This document shows, piece by piece, positions 43,244 through 50,577 of a stretch of 64,000 nt of DNA (position 1 is the stretch's first letter; each line of letters opens with the position of its first letter). The notes under the pieces are model-generated. The model was not told the DNA's origin. It saw only the letters and a program-made list of their open reading frames with translations, and did not search any database. The stretch is taken from NCBI GenBank assembly GCA_020974905.1, contig CP087563.1:1054001-1118000 (forward strand). Reading direction: 5' to 3'. A program made the position numbers and the translations under genes. This DNA comes from Planctomycetes bacterium syqfu. Lineage in GTDB: Bacteria > Planctomycetota > Phycisphaerae > Phycisphaerales > Phycisphaeraceae.

Positions 43244-43579
43244 ATGAAGCGTCGGAAGACCATTATCCTCGTCACCGTTGGCTTGACTGTTGCCTTAGGC
43301 GTCGTGTTTCGTATCTTCTGCGGCATTTTCGTGATTCAGCCAATTGGAGCTGTTCCCGATGGTGCCACTATCATCTACTGGCGTAGCGGCTTGAATTTGC
43401 CATTCGTTGCTTCCGCAGACGGTATCCTAGAAGACTCTGATGCCGGTGTATCTTTACTTGGTCGCGGTATTGTCCTTGCCAAGCTTGCGGAACCAATTCG
43501 CGAAAGAGAAATTACACGCTTCGTATACTCAGAGTGGCTGTATCTTTGGTCGACTGGGGGAAAGTCTTATGAGCATTGA
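43244..43579 (+). CDS. Small membrane-anchored protein in a cassette-like unit
   Basis: A 111-residue protein with an N-terminal basic patch and one membrane helix (KRRKTIILVTVGLTVALGVV), then a short soluble part (DGATIIYWRSGLNLPFVASA). It is tightly bracketed: GTTAGGC ends eight bases before the ATG and GCCTAAC begins one base after the stop codon, the arrangement of core sites in integron gene cassettes. No complete attC fold could be drawn. No family is recognised. Confidence 0.55.
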   Translation: MKRRKTIILVTVGLTVALGVVFRIFCGIFVIQPIGAVPDGATIIYWRSGLNLPFVASADGILEDSDAGVSLLGRGIVLAKLAEPIREREITRFVYSEWLYLWSTGGKSYEH

Positions 43580-43611
43580 TGCCTAACCTCTCCACTTGCC
43601 AGACGCGACTA

Positions 43612-43653
43612 GAGCTCGTAGCATCACATTCGTCTTGTAAAATACTTCCGGGG
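43612..43653 (+). repeat. Direct repeat A2
   Basis: Second copy of the 41-42 bp direct repeat seen at 43134-43174. It precedes the transglutaminase-like gene, so each copy sits in the leader of a separate plus-strand gene. The 3' part contains TAAAAT (here) or TAATCA (copy 1), so a promoter role is possible. Confidence 0.75.
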
Positions 43654-43686
43654 TCTTGTCCTTAGCGGGTCTATCGGAGATACGTG

Positions 43687-44532
43687 ATGACACAGTTCTT
43701 TACGGGTGACCCAACGCCACTACTAAAAGACCTTGGCGTTGACATCTCGCAGCCAGGCTTTTACGACGATCCTCGGTTCGTTGCACAAGAACAGTCAAAT
43801 CCCGCATTTTTGGACTGCTATGCGTCTTTCGTTCGTCGGGTTGATCGAACTGCCGTATATGACCAAGAAGCGAGAGCCCGAATTCGAGCCGTCTGCGATT
43901 TCCTCTACAACCAGTTGGCGACCGATGGTAGATTGGGTGCCTGTGTCGATATATCCATGGGCGTCTCGCGCTTTCTGGAGCTCCTTGGTGTGTGGAACTA
44001 CTGCGCCCAAGGTGGGATGACCATCGAGTTCCACGACTCAGTGGGATTATCAACCATCTATCTAGCACCGGTCGGCGGGACGCAGGACAAGGCTACTGGT
44101 CATGCATGGGTCGTTGCGCCACCATTTGAGATTGTGGACATATCCATAGGATTGCAGCCTTACAAGCGCGAGGTCGGCAATCTTCTACCGCATTACATAC
44201 TGGCAGATTCAGTGCGCAAGACATCTGGGACCGTCAATGATTGGCTCGATCCTGATGACTACATGCACTTTGTACGTCGCTTCGGACGGAAACCAACAAT
44301 GACTGATCTACAGAAGCTTGTGGGATCGGATGTGATCGACAGGTCCGTGCACTACGGCGTCCACTACGTGGATCATACCTCGTGCAAGATCAAATACCTG
44401 ACTTGCGGTGTGAGTGCACCAAATGCGCCTTTTGAACGGATGGCGTGTCTGCAACTCAATGGCAGCAACACCACCGAATTGTGGGCCCACTTTCTTGAAC
44501 AGTACCCAGAGTATAGGGCAGATCAGTCCTGA
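43687..44532 (+). CDS. Transglutaminase/cysteine-peptidase-like protein
   Basis: A 281-residue protein from an ATG with GGAG seven bases upstream. A papain-like triad can be read in the right order: Cys in RLGACVDISMGVSRFLELLG, His in ATGHAWVVAPPF and Asp in FEIVDISIGLQPYKR. This is the layout of transglutaminase-like enzymes, which cleave or cross-link amide bonds. There is no signal peptide, so it acts in the cytoplasm unless exported otherwise. It lies in accessory DNA between repeats and hipBA and might be a toxin or defence effector, but that is speculation. Confidence 0.6.
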   Translation: MTQFFTGDPTPLLKDLGVDISQPGFYDDPRFVAQEQSNPAFLDCYASFVRRVDRTAVYDQEARARIRAVCDFLYNQLATDGRLGACVDISMGVSRFLELLGVWNYCAQGGMTIEFHDSVGLSTIYLAPVGGTQDKATGHAWVVAPPFEIVDISIGLQPYKREVGNLLPHYILADSVRKTSGTVNDWLDPDDYMHFVRRFGRKPTMTDLQKLVGSDVIDRSVHYGVHYVDHTSCKIKYLTCGVSAPNAPFERMACLQLNGSNTTELWAHFLEQYPEYRADQS

Positions 44533-44615
44533 AAAGACGTGACCAGTCAAGGCTTGTGGCAACGCAAACAGTAACCTGTTGCCTACGCCGTCGCATTTCC
44601 CACTCGTCGGGAATA

Positions 44616-45866
44616 TTAGGCGCGGGACAGACTCTCAAGCAGCCAAGACGCCCGCTTGTTGATGATGTCGGCCACGCGCTGGGCCATTGCCACATCGGTC
44701 GGCGCACTAAGAACGGTTTCATTCCGCAGTCCGTCGTGCGTCTTGCCGCAGAGAAGCTCGATGCGCTCACGCAGCATGGGCCAGCCCACGCTGGCTTCTT
44801 TGGCCATCTTCTGCCAGTGCTCGGGCGTGATTCTTTCGATGGATTCGCTCTTACCGATCTTCATGGCCGGGGTCTTGGACAGTTCCGGCCAGGCCAGCGT
44901 ACAGACCAGATCGTACAAGGGCGCGAGTCGTCGGTTGCCCTTGTGATAAAGGATCGAGTAATTCTTGCCGTGGGCGTCGGCATTCCCGATCAGCACGTTG
45001 AAAATCAGGCCGTCCAGGAAGTCCCGGATGTCCAGTGCCGCGATGGTGGACCAGTCGCGGAGCAGGCCAATGCAGTCGCGCAGCAGCGGTCCACCTTCCT
45101 GCTGGTACTTCCGCTCCGGGGGAAAACCCAGGGCCTGGCAGAAATCCTCCTGATGAACGCGCGTGACCGAGCCATCCTCGTCGATGGTGCGATCATATCG
45201 TTGGACGACGATGCACGGTTTGTCTCCAGCCAAGCGGACGGACACCGAAGGAACGTTTAGGCCGATCGTTTTGGCCAGCGTCATGCAGAGGACTTCGACG
45301 GCCACCAGTCCGGGGAAATGATCGGGTTCCGGCTTGATGATGTGCGTGCTGGGCGTGTTGCCCAGTGGCAGCGCGACAACGGCATCCAGAATCAGCACCG
45401 GCAGCTTCGACTGCGCCCCGGCCAGAGAAAGCCGCAGCCCTTCGTGGCCCGCCAGCAGCGGGTGGCGGGGCAGTTCCGCGACGATCTCTTCCAGTTCCTT
45501 CTCGCTTAATTCACGCACGCGCCGCTCGCCCACGGTCGGAGGCGGCGAGTCTTCCGGTAACAGGCTGACCGCCCCGGCGCATTCGCCGCCAATGCGTTCG
45601 AGCATGGCGAAATCGTTGCGTTCGCTGATGCCCAGGATGGCGGCGATCTGTTGCCTGGGTCCCTCATCAGGGAGAATGCCCGCGAAGAACGGACGGGCAT
45701 GTTTTCCCCGAAATGATTCGCTTTGCAGCGGCAGCGACCGCGAAAGAGGCATGGCGTTCGGTCTGCCCAGCCATTGCTGAGCGTAACGGAACTCAAGAAG
45801 CCCGCTGTCATCCTGGTCGAGTGTTCCGACCTGCTCGCCATTGAGATGGACCGTCAGCCGTTTCAT
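44616..45866 (-). CDS. hipA: HipA-family serine/threonine kinase toxin
   Basis: A 416-residue HipA. The N-terminal subdomain starts RLTVHLNGEQVGTLDQDD and contains LPDEGPRQQIAAILGI. The kinase core has LSLAGAQSKLPV (ATP-binding loop), HIIKPEPDHFPGLV with the ATP-binding Lys, the catalytic NVLIGNADAHGKNYSIL and the metal-binding LAPLYDLVCTLAW. HipA phosphorylates glutamyl-tRNA synthetase or a related target and slows growth, causing dormancy. It overlaps the antitoxin gene by four bases (ATGA), the standard arrangement. Confidence 0.95.
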   Translation of the reverse strand: MKRLTVHLNGEQVGTLDQDDSGLLEFRYAQQWLGRPNAMPLSRSLPLQSESFRGKHARPFFAGILPDEGPRQQIAAILGISERNDFAMLERIGGECAGAVSLLPEDSPPPTVGERRVRELSEKELEEIVAELPRHPLLAGHEGLRLSLAGAQSKLPVLILDAVVALPLGNTPSTHIIKPEPDHFPGLVAVEVLCMTLAKTIGLNVPSVSVRLAGDKPCIVVQRYDRTIDEDGSVTRVHQEDFCQALGFPPERKYQQEGGPLLRDCIGLLRDWSTIAALDIRDFLDGLIFNVLIGNADAHGKNYSILYHKGNRRLAPLYDLVCTLAWPELSKTPAMKIGKSESIERITPEHWQKMAKEASVGWPMLRERIELLCGKTHDGLRNETVLSAPTDVAMAQRVADIINKRASWLLESLSRA

Positions 45867-46102
45867 GGCATCATGCTCTCCGTTGCATTGCCGCCCATCG
45901 TCGTCAGCTCGATGGCCAGTCCCAGCGATTGGAGGACCTGCAGTGTCTTACCTATTTGACAGGTAGGCTTGCCTTTCTCCAAGTCGACGATGAACCGCAG
46001 CCCCGTACCACAGGTCATGGCCAATTCTTTCTGGGTGATCTTCAACTGCTTTCGCCGCGTTCGGATCACCGCTCCGAGTTGTGTTGTCGTTTGGGTCTTC
46101 AT
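45863..46102 (-). CDS. hipB: HipB-like antitoxin, XRE-type DNA-binding protein
   Basis: A 79-residue helix-turn-helix protein: LGAVIRTRRKQLKITQKELA, then MTCGTGLRFIVDLEKGKPTC and QIGKTLQVLQSLGLAIEL. It neutralises HipA and represses the pair by binding palindromes upstream. The start at 46102 gives the normal HipB length; the longer frame upstream runs through the operators and is rejected. Confidence 0.93.
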   Translation of the reverse strand: MKTQTTTQLGAVIRTRRKQLKITQKELAMTCGTGLRFIVDLEKGKPTCQIGKTLQVLQSLGLAIELTTMGGNATESMMP

Positions 46103-46109
46103 GGTGTTC

Positions 46110-46215
46110 CCGATCGGTAATATATCGGCCACTGACCGGTCAATCAATAGAAATTTTACCGATCGGTAAAACATTTCCCAAAACGGCCAGTTTGGGTTGG
46201 AATATTCCCGATCGG
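46110..46215. promoter_or_regulatory. Three evenly spaced HipB operators
   Basis: The core CCGATCGG occurs at 46110-46117, 46159-46166 and 46208-46215. The middle copy is part of a perfect 18-bp palindrome (46154-46171, TTTTACCGATCGGTAAAA). Centres are exactly 49 bp apart, so the sites are regularly phased upstream of hipB and suit cooperative repression with DNA bending. Confidence 0.85.
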
Positions 46216-46355
46216 TGTATTTTACAACCGAATGGGGGCTTAACCACAAGCGGGTACGTTGTTCACGTCACCTTCTCACTGGCGACTTGAGCCGCCAGGT
46301 TCTACATGCGTAACGATCCGCAGGCTCCAACACCATTGCGTGTTCGGTACGGCAA

Positions 46356-46517
46356 TCACCTTGCAAAATCCTGGCAGGTTTGAAATTGAGCGTCACAGGA
46401 TGAGAAATCCGTCAGTGTCTCGACGGACTGGCGAGTGTAGATGGCGTAGCGGATGGGCTTGGGCTTGGGTGGTCCGTAAAGCGCTCGCTCAAGAATTGGG
46501 TTGCGTGGTTGAGTCAT
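46356..46517 (-). pseudogene. Truncated serine recombinase, N-terminal stump
   Basis: The minus-strand frame from the ATG at 46517 encodes 53 residues: after MTQPRNPILERALYGPPKPK it reads IRYAIYTRQSVETLTDFSSC, then DAQFQTCQDFAR, and stops. IYTRQS holds the catalytic serine position, and the DFSSCDAQFQTCQDFA segment is typical of another group of large serine recombinases, distinct from the phage integrase (which has STDENLDLDFNSLDAQ). The remaining 400 or more residues are missing. This marks the scar of a second mobile element between hipBA and the ATPase pair. The rest of the 46216-46557 interval shows no gene. Confidence 0.7.
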
Positions 46518-46557
46518 CGTCCCGGTATATGCTCATCACATTGGCAACAAGGTTACC

Positions 46558-47241
46558 TCACGGCGAGACATTGGATAGTTGTTCCAATGTAGTCAACCAT
46601 TCATTGAAATGCCGGCACTTTTCTCGAAGCGTTTGCAGGCCGATTTTTCCTGCTACAGCCACACCAGCCGTCACCTTGTCATATTCAGGTATTTCGTTGA
46701 GGATTCGCTTGGAGGGGGCAGTCATGGGGTCGTCATTAATCAACTCGGGATTTTGGTTGACCACCATGGCAATCAGGTTGTTGATCGGGCGGTCATGCTC
46801 CAGATATTCCCAATCGAGTTGTTGTGGGTCTGCCAGAATCAACGCTTCAAACTCATGCAACTGGATATAAGGAATGAATCGCCTACTGGCGAGATCGCTG
46901 GCCATGGATTCTTCAAGAATCCGAATGCATTCATACTTGTCGGTTTGTTTTTTGGCTTGCGTGTATCCAGGAAAATCATTAGGCAAAGCATAGAGATCAA
47001 ACATAGTGGAGAATCGGCACTCGGCATGCTTATCTTCCTTGAGCCAATTCTGAATATCCTTCTTGGCTTTTTGGTAGCTCAACAAACCACCACGATATTC
47101 CTTGGCGGCTCGATTGTCTTTACTGGTCAAAACACGGCGAGCATCAACCAGAACATCATAACGGGCTAAGTGCGGGGTGAGTACATTTTTCACGAAAGCC
47201 TGTTCTGCGTGACCTTCAGCGGTGATGTGCAGGCGGATCAT
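46558..47241 (-). CDS. DUF4276 (TOPRIM-like) protein
   Basis: A 227-residue protein of the DUF4276 family. It has RLHITAEGHAEQAFVKNVL at the start, the acidic centre RFSTMFDLYALPNDFPGYTQ and the QLHEFEALILADPQQL block. The Glu near the start and the Asp residues in MFDLY are the expected metal-binding residues of a TOPRIM-like nuclease. Together with the upstream AAA ATPase, to which it is coupled by ATGA, it resembles two-gene abortive-infection systems in which the ATPase senses phage and the TOPRIM partner acts. The pair's defence role is inferred. Confidence 0.85.
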   Translation of the reverse strand: MIRLHITAEGHAEQAFVKNVLTPHLARYDVLVDARRVLTSKDNRAAKEYRGGLLSYQKAKKDIQNWLKEDKHAECRFSTMFDLYALPNDFPGYTQAKKQTDKYECIRILEESMASDLASRRFIPYIQLHEFEALILADPQQLDWEYLEHDRPINNLIAMVVNQNPELINDDPMTAPSKRILNEIPEYDKVTAGVAVAGKIGLQTLREKCRHFNEWLTTLEQLSNVSP

Positions 47242-48350
47242 GGCTGACCTCCCAGCACATTTTTCTCCCATAGTTCGGAGAGACTGTAGCGATCAAGCCA
47301 GTCTTTCAACTGTTCTGAATCCATCGTCTTGAAAATGGAACAGTTCTTTTCATCATTCCGCTCGACGACAACAAGATCATCTGCTGAAAACTCATCCACC
47401 AGACGCGTGGACTGGGTGGCCAGCAGCAATTGTGTTTTTTGTGCTGCGGAACGAACGATTCCCGCCAGTTCAGCAATCGCAGCGGGATGGAGCCCCAACT
47501 CCGGTTCATCCAATACGATGAACTTGGGCAACAGATCCGGGGGTTGCAAAAGAAGCGTTACCAAGGCCATGAAACGTAGTGATCCATCGGATATCTGATC
47601 GGGGTCAAAGAGATAGTCGCTGCCGGAAGCATCCTTCCAGTTCAAACGGACATAGTCCTTGTTGCCAGGGATTGGCTCAAGGTCAAAGTCTCCGAATTGG
47701 GGCATGACCCGCTGGATATGCCGGACAATGCGTTCGTAATATTTTGTGTACTTGTTATGGTCCTTGAGCATTTTCAGGAAGGCTGCCAGATTACCTGCAT
47801 CACTGCGGAGATACTTTGCATCATCAACATAACCACGATCCTTGATCTTTGCGGTGTCTGACGTGTCATGGAATTGGTACGTGCGGATGCCGGACAACAG
47901 GCCGTGGAGCACTTTGCTGGTTTGCTGTTTATCTTTTTTAAGTTCGGACTCAGCTCCTCCGGATTCCAGAAAGTACTGCTGTGGTTTGGACTCACCGATT
48001 TTGTGATAAGTAATTTTTTCGCCACTGATGAATAAGCGATCAGGCAAACCGTATGACAGCTTCACCTCGTATGTGTCGTGAGCAGCGTCATCTTCAAACT
48101 TCAGTTCAAATGAAATGGACTCGGTTTGTTTGGGGCCGTAGAACAGCAATCGACTAACACCTTGTTTGCCAACATACTGTTGGAGAGCACCAGTCGTCAT
48201 GTAATTTAGCATCTTGAAAAACGACACCAAGTTGCTTTTGCCCGAACCATTGGCTCCCAGCAGGACCGTCACATCGCGGAGCGGAATGATTTGGCCATCC
48301 TGCCCGTCGATGGACTTGTATCCTTTTAAATGTATTTCGTGTAATTTCAT
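47238..48350 (-). CDS. AAA_21-family (SMC/RecF-like) ATPase
   Basis: A 370-residue ATPase. Walker A is LLGANGSGKSNLVSFF near residue 35, the ABC-like signature region is QISDGSLRFMALVTLLL, and Walker B with the catalytic Glu is FIVLDEPELGLHPAAIAEL. The H-loop region is TQLLLATQSTRLVDEF. This compact form without a long coiled coil is the AAA_21 type often paired with DUF4276, as here. The ATG at 48350 has GGAG six bases upstream; an upstream GTG is less likely. Confidence 0.9.
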   Translation of the reverse strand: MKLHEIHLKGYKSIDGQDGQIIPLRDVTVLLGANGSGKSNLVSFFKMLNYMTTGALQQYVGKQGVSRLLFYGPKQTESISFELKFEDDAAHDTYEVKLSYGLPDRLFISGEKITYHKIGESKPQQYFLESGGAESELKKDKQQTSKVLHGLLSGIRTYQFHDTSDTAKIKDRGYVDDAKYLRSDAGNLAAFLKMLKDHNKYTKYYERIVRHIQRVMPQFGDFDLEPIPGNKDYVRLNWKDASGSDYLFDPDQISDGSLRFMALVTLLLQPPDLLPKFIVLDEPELGLHPAAIAELAGIVRSAAQKTQLLLATQSTRLVDEFSADDLVVVERNDEKNCSIFKTMDSEQLKDWLDRYSLSELWEKNVLGGQP

Positions 48351-48671
48351 GACCATCTCCACACGCCGCTATTTGTCCAGTACTTTGTACCTGTAAAGCC
48401 ACTCACTTGCCAATCGTCAACGAGAAGTATGTACCTTGCTCTTTTGTTCGATACTCCGCGTTTAACAGCAGGCCACCCCGGACTGTACGGCCTTGTTAAC
48501 CCGTACTGCGTCCAGGCGGTGAGAGTCTGAGAATTGGGCCCAAAATCATCCTGACCCGGAAAATCGCGGTTAACAGGATGGAGAATCTGGTGGCGAGATC
48601 TCGCCCAGCAACACTCCCATATCTCTTGCACACAGCGACTTATAGCGCGACTTTTTCCGGTCACATCACAA
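48351..48671. other. Intergenic region without recognisable gene
   Basis: About 320 bp between the ATPase gene and the tRNA terminator. Open frames here are short and carry no recognisable protein. GTTAACC appears twice, and one short inverted repeat (GGCGAGATCTCGCC) is present near 48591-48604. It may be leader sequence of the ATPase pair or remnant mobile DNA. Confidence 0.4.
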
Positions 48672-48707
48672 GCAAAAAATAAGCCCGCATCAATTTGACG
48701 CGGGCTT
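48672..48707 (-). terminator. Intrinsic terminator after tRNA-Asn
   Basis: Minus strand AAGCCCGC pairs with GCGGGCTT (48681-48688 and 48700-48707) around a 11-base loop and is followed by TATTTTTTGC. It begins six bases after the tRNA 3' end and terminates its transcript. Confidence 0.85.
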
Positions 48708-48712
48708 CAAAA

Positions 48713-48785
48713 CTCCTCCGACTGGACTCGAACCAGTAACCTAGCGGTTAACAGCCGCTCGCTCTACCAATTGAGCTACAGAGGA
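48713..48785 (-). tRNA. tRNA-Asn (anticodon GTT)
   Basis: A 73-nt tRNA on the minus strand. Acceptor TCCTCTG pairs with CGGAGGA (one G-T). The D arm contains GTAGCTCAATTGGTAGAGC. The anticodon stem AGCGG/CCGCT encloses CTGTTAA, giving anticodon GTT. The T arm has the loop TTCGAGT. The discriminator base is G, and CCA is not encoded. Confidence 0.97.
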
Positions 48786-48941
48786 TCAATTGAGACGGAT
48801 AAGATAACAAACTGACAGAGACTTGCAAGTCCATCTGACAAAATTTTTCATCCAAATGTCACCTTTTTAATGCGTCAAGACACAGTGCTTCTGATGAGGG
48901 TAAACGTGGGTTTGCCATAAGTCCTTAAAAGGAGCAAGTTC

Positions 48942-49439
48942 ATGTCTAAAATAATGTTATGGGCATTGGTGATCACGCTGTCCATCGCTGGTGTCGGAGC
49001 AACGGTGGCGGCAGAATCCGGGGCCTTGGGATCAGGACAAAGCTGGCGGAACCTGCCTGGGGGAAGGCTGTTACAGGGGCAGATCGGGCGGTTAATGTCG
49101 CTGCGGGCAGAGTTGAATCTCAGTGATGAGCAACGCAGCCAGATTCGCCAAATGCCCCACTCCAAGAAGTCGCAGATCAGCAAGTTGCTAACCCAACTGG
49201 TCGAGCAACGCAGCACGTTACGAGACATGGCAATACAGGAAACACCAGACAAGAAAACCATCCAGAAAACCTCGGATCAGATGGCAAAGACCGTCGCTCA
49301 AGCAGCAATACTTGGCGGGGAACTGAGGCAGAAAATCATGACTGTCATGGACGATGAACAACGTTTGATTCTGGCTGCCGTCCAGTCGGATCGACAGGAT
49401 GCGATGGACAAGTGGCTAAGCGAACTGGCTCAACCATGA
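48942..49439 (+). CDS. Spy/CpxP-like periplasmic protein
   Basis: A 165-residue exported protein: a signal peptide (LWALVITLSIAGVGATVAA) followed by a helical domain with the LTxxQ-type motif LNLSDEQRSQIRQMPHSKKS and the helix ending MDDEQRLILAAV. This is the fold of Spy/CpxP chaperones and of CnrX/ZraP metal sensors. AGGAG lies seven bases before the ATG. Directly downstream are relics of an ECF sigma factor and a membrane sensor, an arrangement like the Cnr metal-response system. It may therefore once have been a periplasmic metal or stress sensor. Confidence 0.8.
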   Translation: MSKIMLWALVITLSIAGVGATVAAESGALGSGQSWRNLPGGRLLQGQIGRLMSLRAELNLSDEQRSQIRQMPHSKKSQISKLLTQLVEQRSTLRDMAIQETPDKKTIQKTSDQMAKTVAQAAILGGELRQKIMTVMDDEQRLILAAVQSDRQDAMDKWLSELAQP

Positions 49440-49536
49440 TCAAACCATTGACATCGATGCACCTCATTTGGCATGTCGTATCTGATTTACAGAGACTTAG
49501 AATACAGAGCTGTCCCCTGTTGATTGTGCGTCCGAG

Positions 49537-50058
49537 ATGAACCAGATCGACATGCACGACATCCAATCATCGTGTGAAGGCGATCAGCAGGCTTACGAGC
49601 GAATCATCAAGCGACATCAACATGCCCTGCCCAAGCATCTGTGGCGGTTTACATGTGACGACTGGAGCTTGAGGAGTTGGTTCAGGAAACATTCGTCCAG
49701 GCATGGTAGTCCCTGCACACCTACCGTCAACAGGCGCCGTTGCGACATTAGCTGATGCGGATCGCAACGCGTGCGGGTTATCGCTACTGGAAAAAACGTT
49801 GGCGGTATGCTCAAATCGACGATGATGCAGCACAGCGACTGTAGGCATCCCCCAACACAGGACAACACGACCGATGAAGTAGCAGAGTACGTGCATCACC
49901 TGCTTGGCCAGCTCGCCCCGGGGGATCGCATGATTATGACCACAGCAGTCTCTGCTGCTGCGGCCGTAACCATCGGTCTTTTGCGTCTGGGGATTTATCA
50001 GCAGTTGACCGACCCGTTTGCGGATTTTCTGATCCAGATGTCAGAGAGCCTCCAGTGA
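49537..50058 (+). pseudogene. Decayed ECF sigma factor gene
   Basis: The frame opened at 49537 starts like an ECF sigma factor (CEGDQQAYERIIKRHQHALP). After CDDWS the homology moves to another phase, where EELVQETFVQAW (region 2) is followed by TAG. Further on SLHTYRQQAPLRH and LMRIATRAGYRYWKKR are separated by a second TAG, and AQIDDDAAQRL by a third. Region 4 begins in yet another phase (VAEYVHHLLGQLAPGDRMIM), then joins unrelated hydrophobic sequence. At least two frameshifts and three stops make a functional product impossible. The locus probably encoded the sigma factor that answered to the upstream Spy-like protein. Confidence 0.75.
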
Positions 50059-50577
50059 GCGAACAAGCCAACGATCAACCGATGCACGCTACGGATCCAA
50101 CGTCTACCCCAATGCGACCAGCCAACCAGCATCGCGGTGTTTCGAATCATGGACGCCCCAGGCGATGGGTGCACATCGTCTTTCTTCTGGTGATCTTTTT
50201 CAACGGCATGGTCCCTGTGGTGGTCTGATGCTTTACGGCATTGTTCATCGCATGCGTTCCCATTTAGCTGATCCGCAGGCCCGTGAAGCAACATGGACTC
50301 ATCCTATTTCGCGACGTCTTGCTCTGGATGATGCACAAAACAAGCGCTCCAGAAAGTGATGCTCGAATCCTCTTTGCATTTTGAAACGTTGCGTCAGGAG
50401 ATGCATCCCAAAATCCATCATGAGCTTGATCGCATGGCTGCGGAAGTCACAAAGGTCCTGCCCGAAGACAAAGCCAAGACGTGGCAAACGCAATTTACAA
50501 ACCTTAGACAAACCTGGTTCCCCACCCGCATGCATCAGTCATCATCCCCATCCGAATCGTCCAGCCCACCTGAGTGA
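50055..50577 (+). pseudogene. Decayed membrane-anchored heavy-metal-sensor-like gene
   Basis: Three short frames overlap end to start (50055-50228, 50228-50359, 50359-50577). Joined with two single-base corrections they read as one protein: a basic start, a membrane helix (WVHIVFLLVIFFNGM) running into LMLYGIVHRMRSHLADPQ, then LALDDAQ continuing as KQALQKVMLESSLHFETLRQ and EMHPKIHHELDRMAAEVTKV. This is the layout of a membrane-bound periplasmic metal sensor or Spy-like protein. The second break lies in the AAAA run near 50336-50341. The TGATG overlaps alternatively allow three tiny coupled genes, but the continuity of the joined sequence favours a broken gene. Confidence 0.6.

Noticed and set aside
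48713-48785. tRNA-Asn as the prophage attachment site
   Set aside because: The phage uses a serine integrase, lies more than 5 kb away and no duplicated tRNA end was seen at its left limit.
49537-49755. Intact small sigma-like gene of 72 residues
   Set aside because: Only its first 40 residues match an ECF sigma factor; the rest of the match continues in other phases with stop codons.
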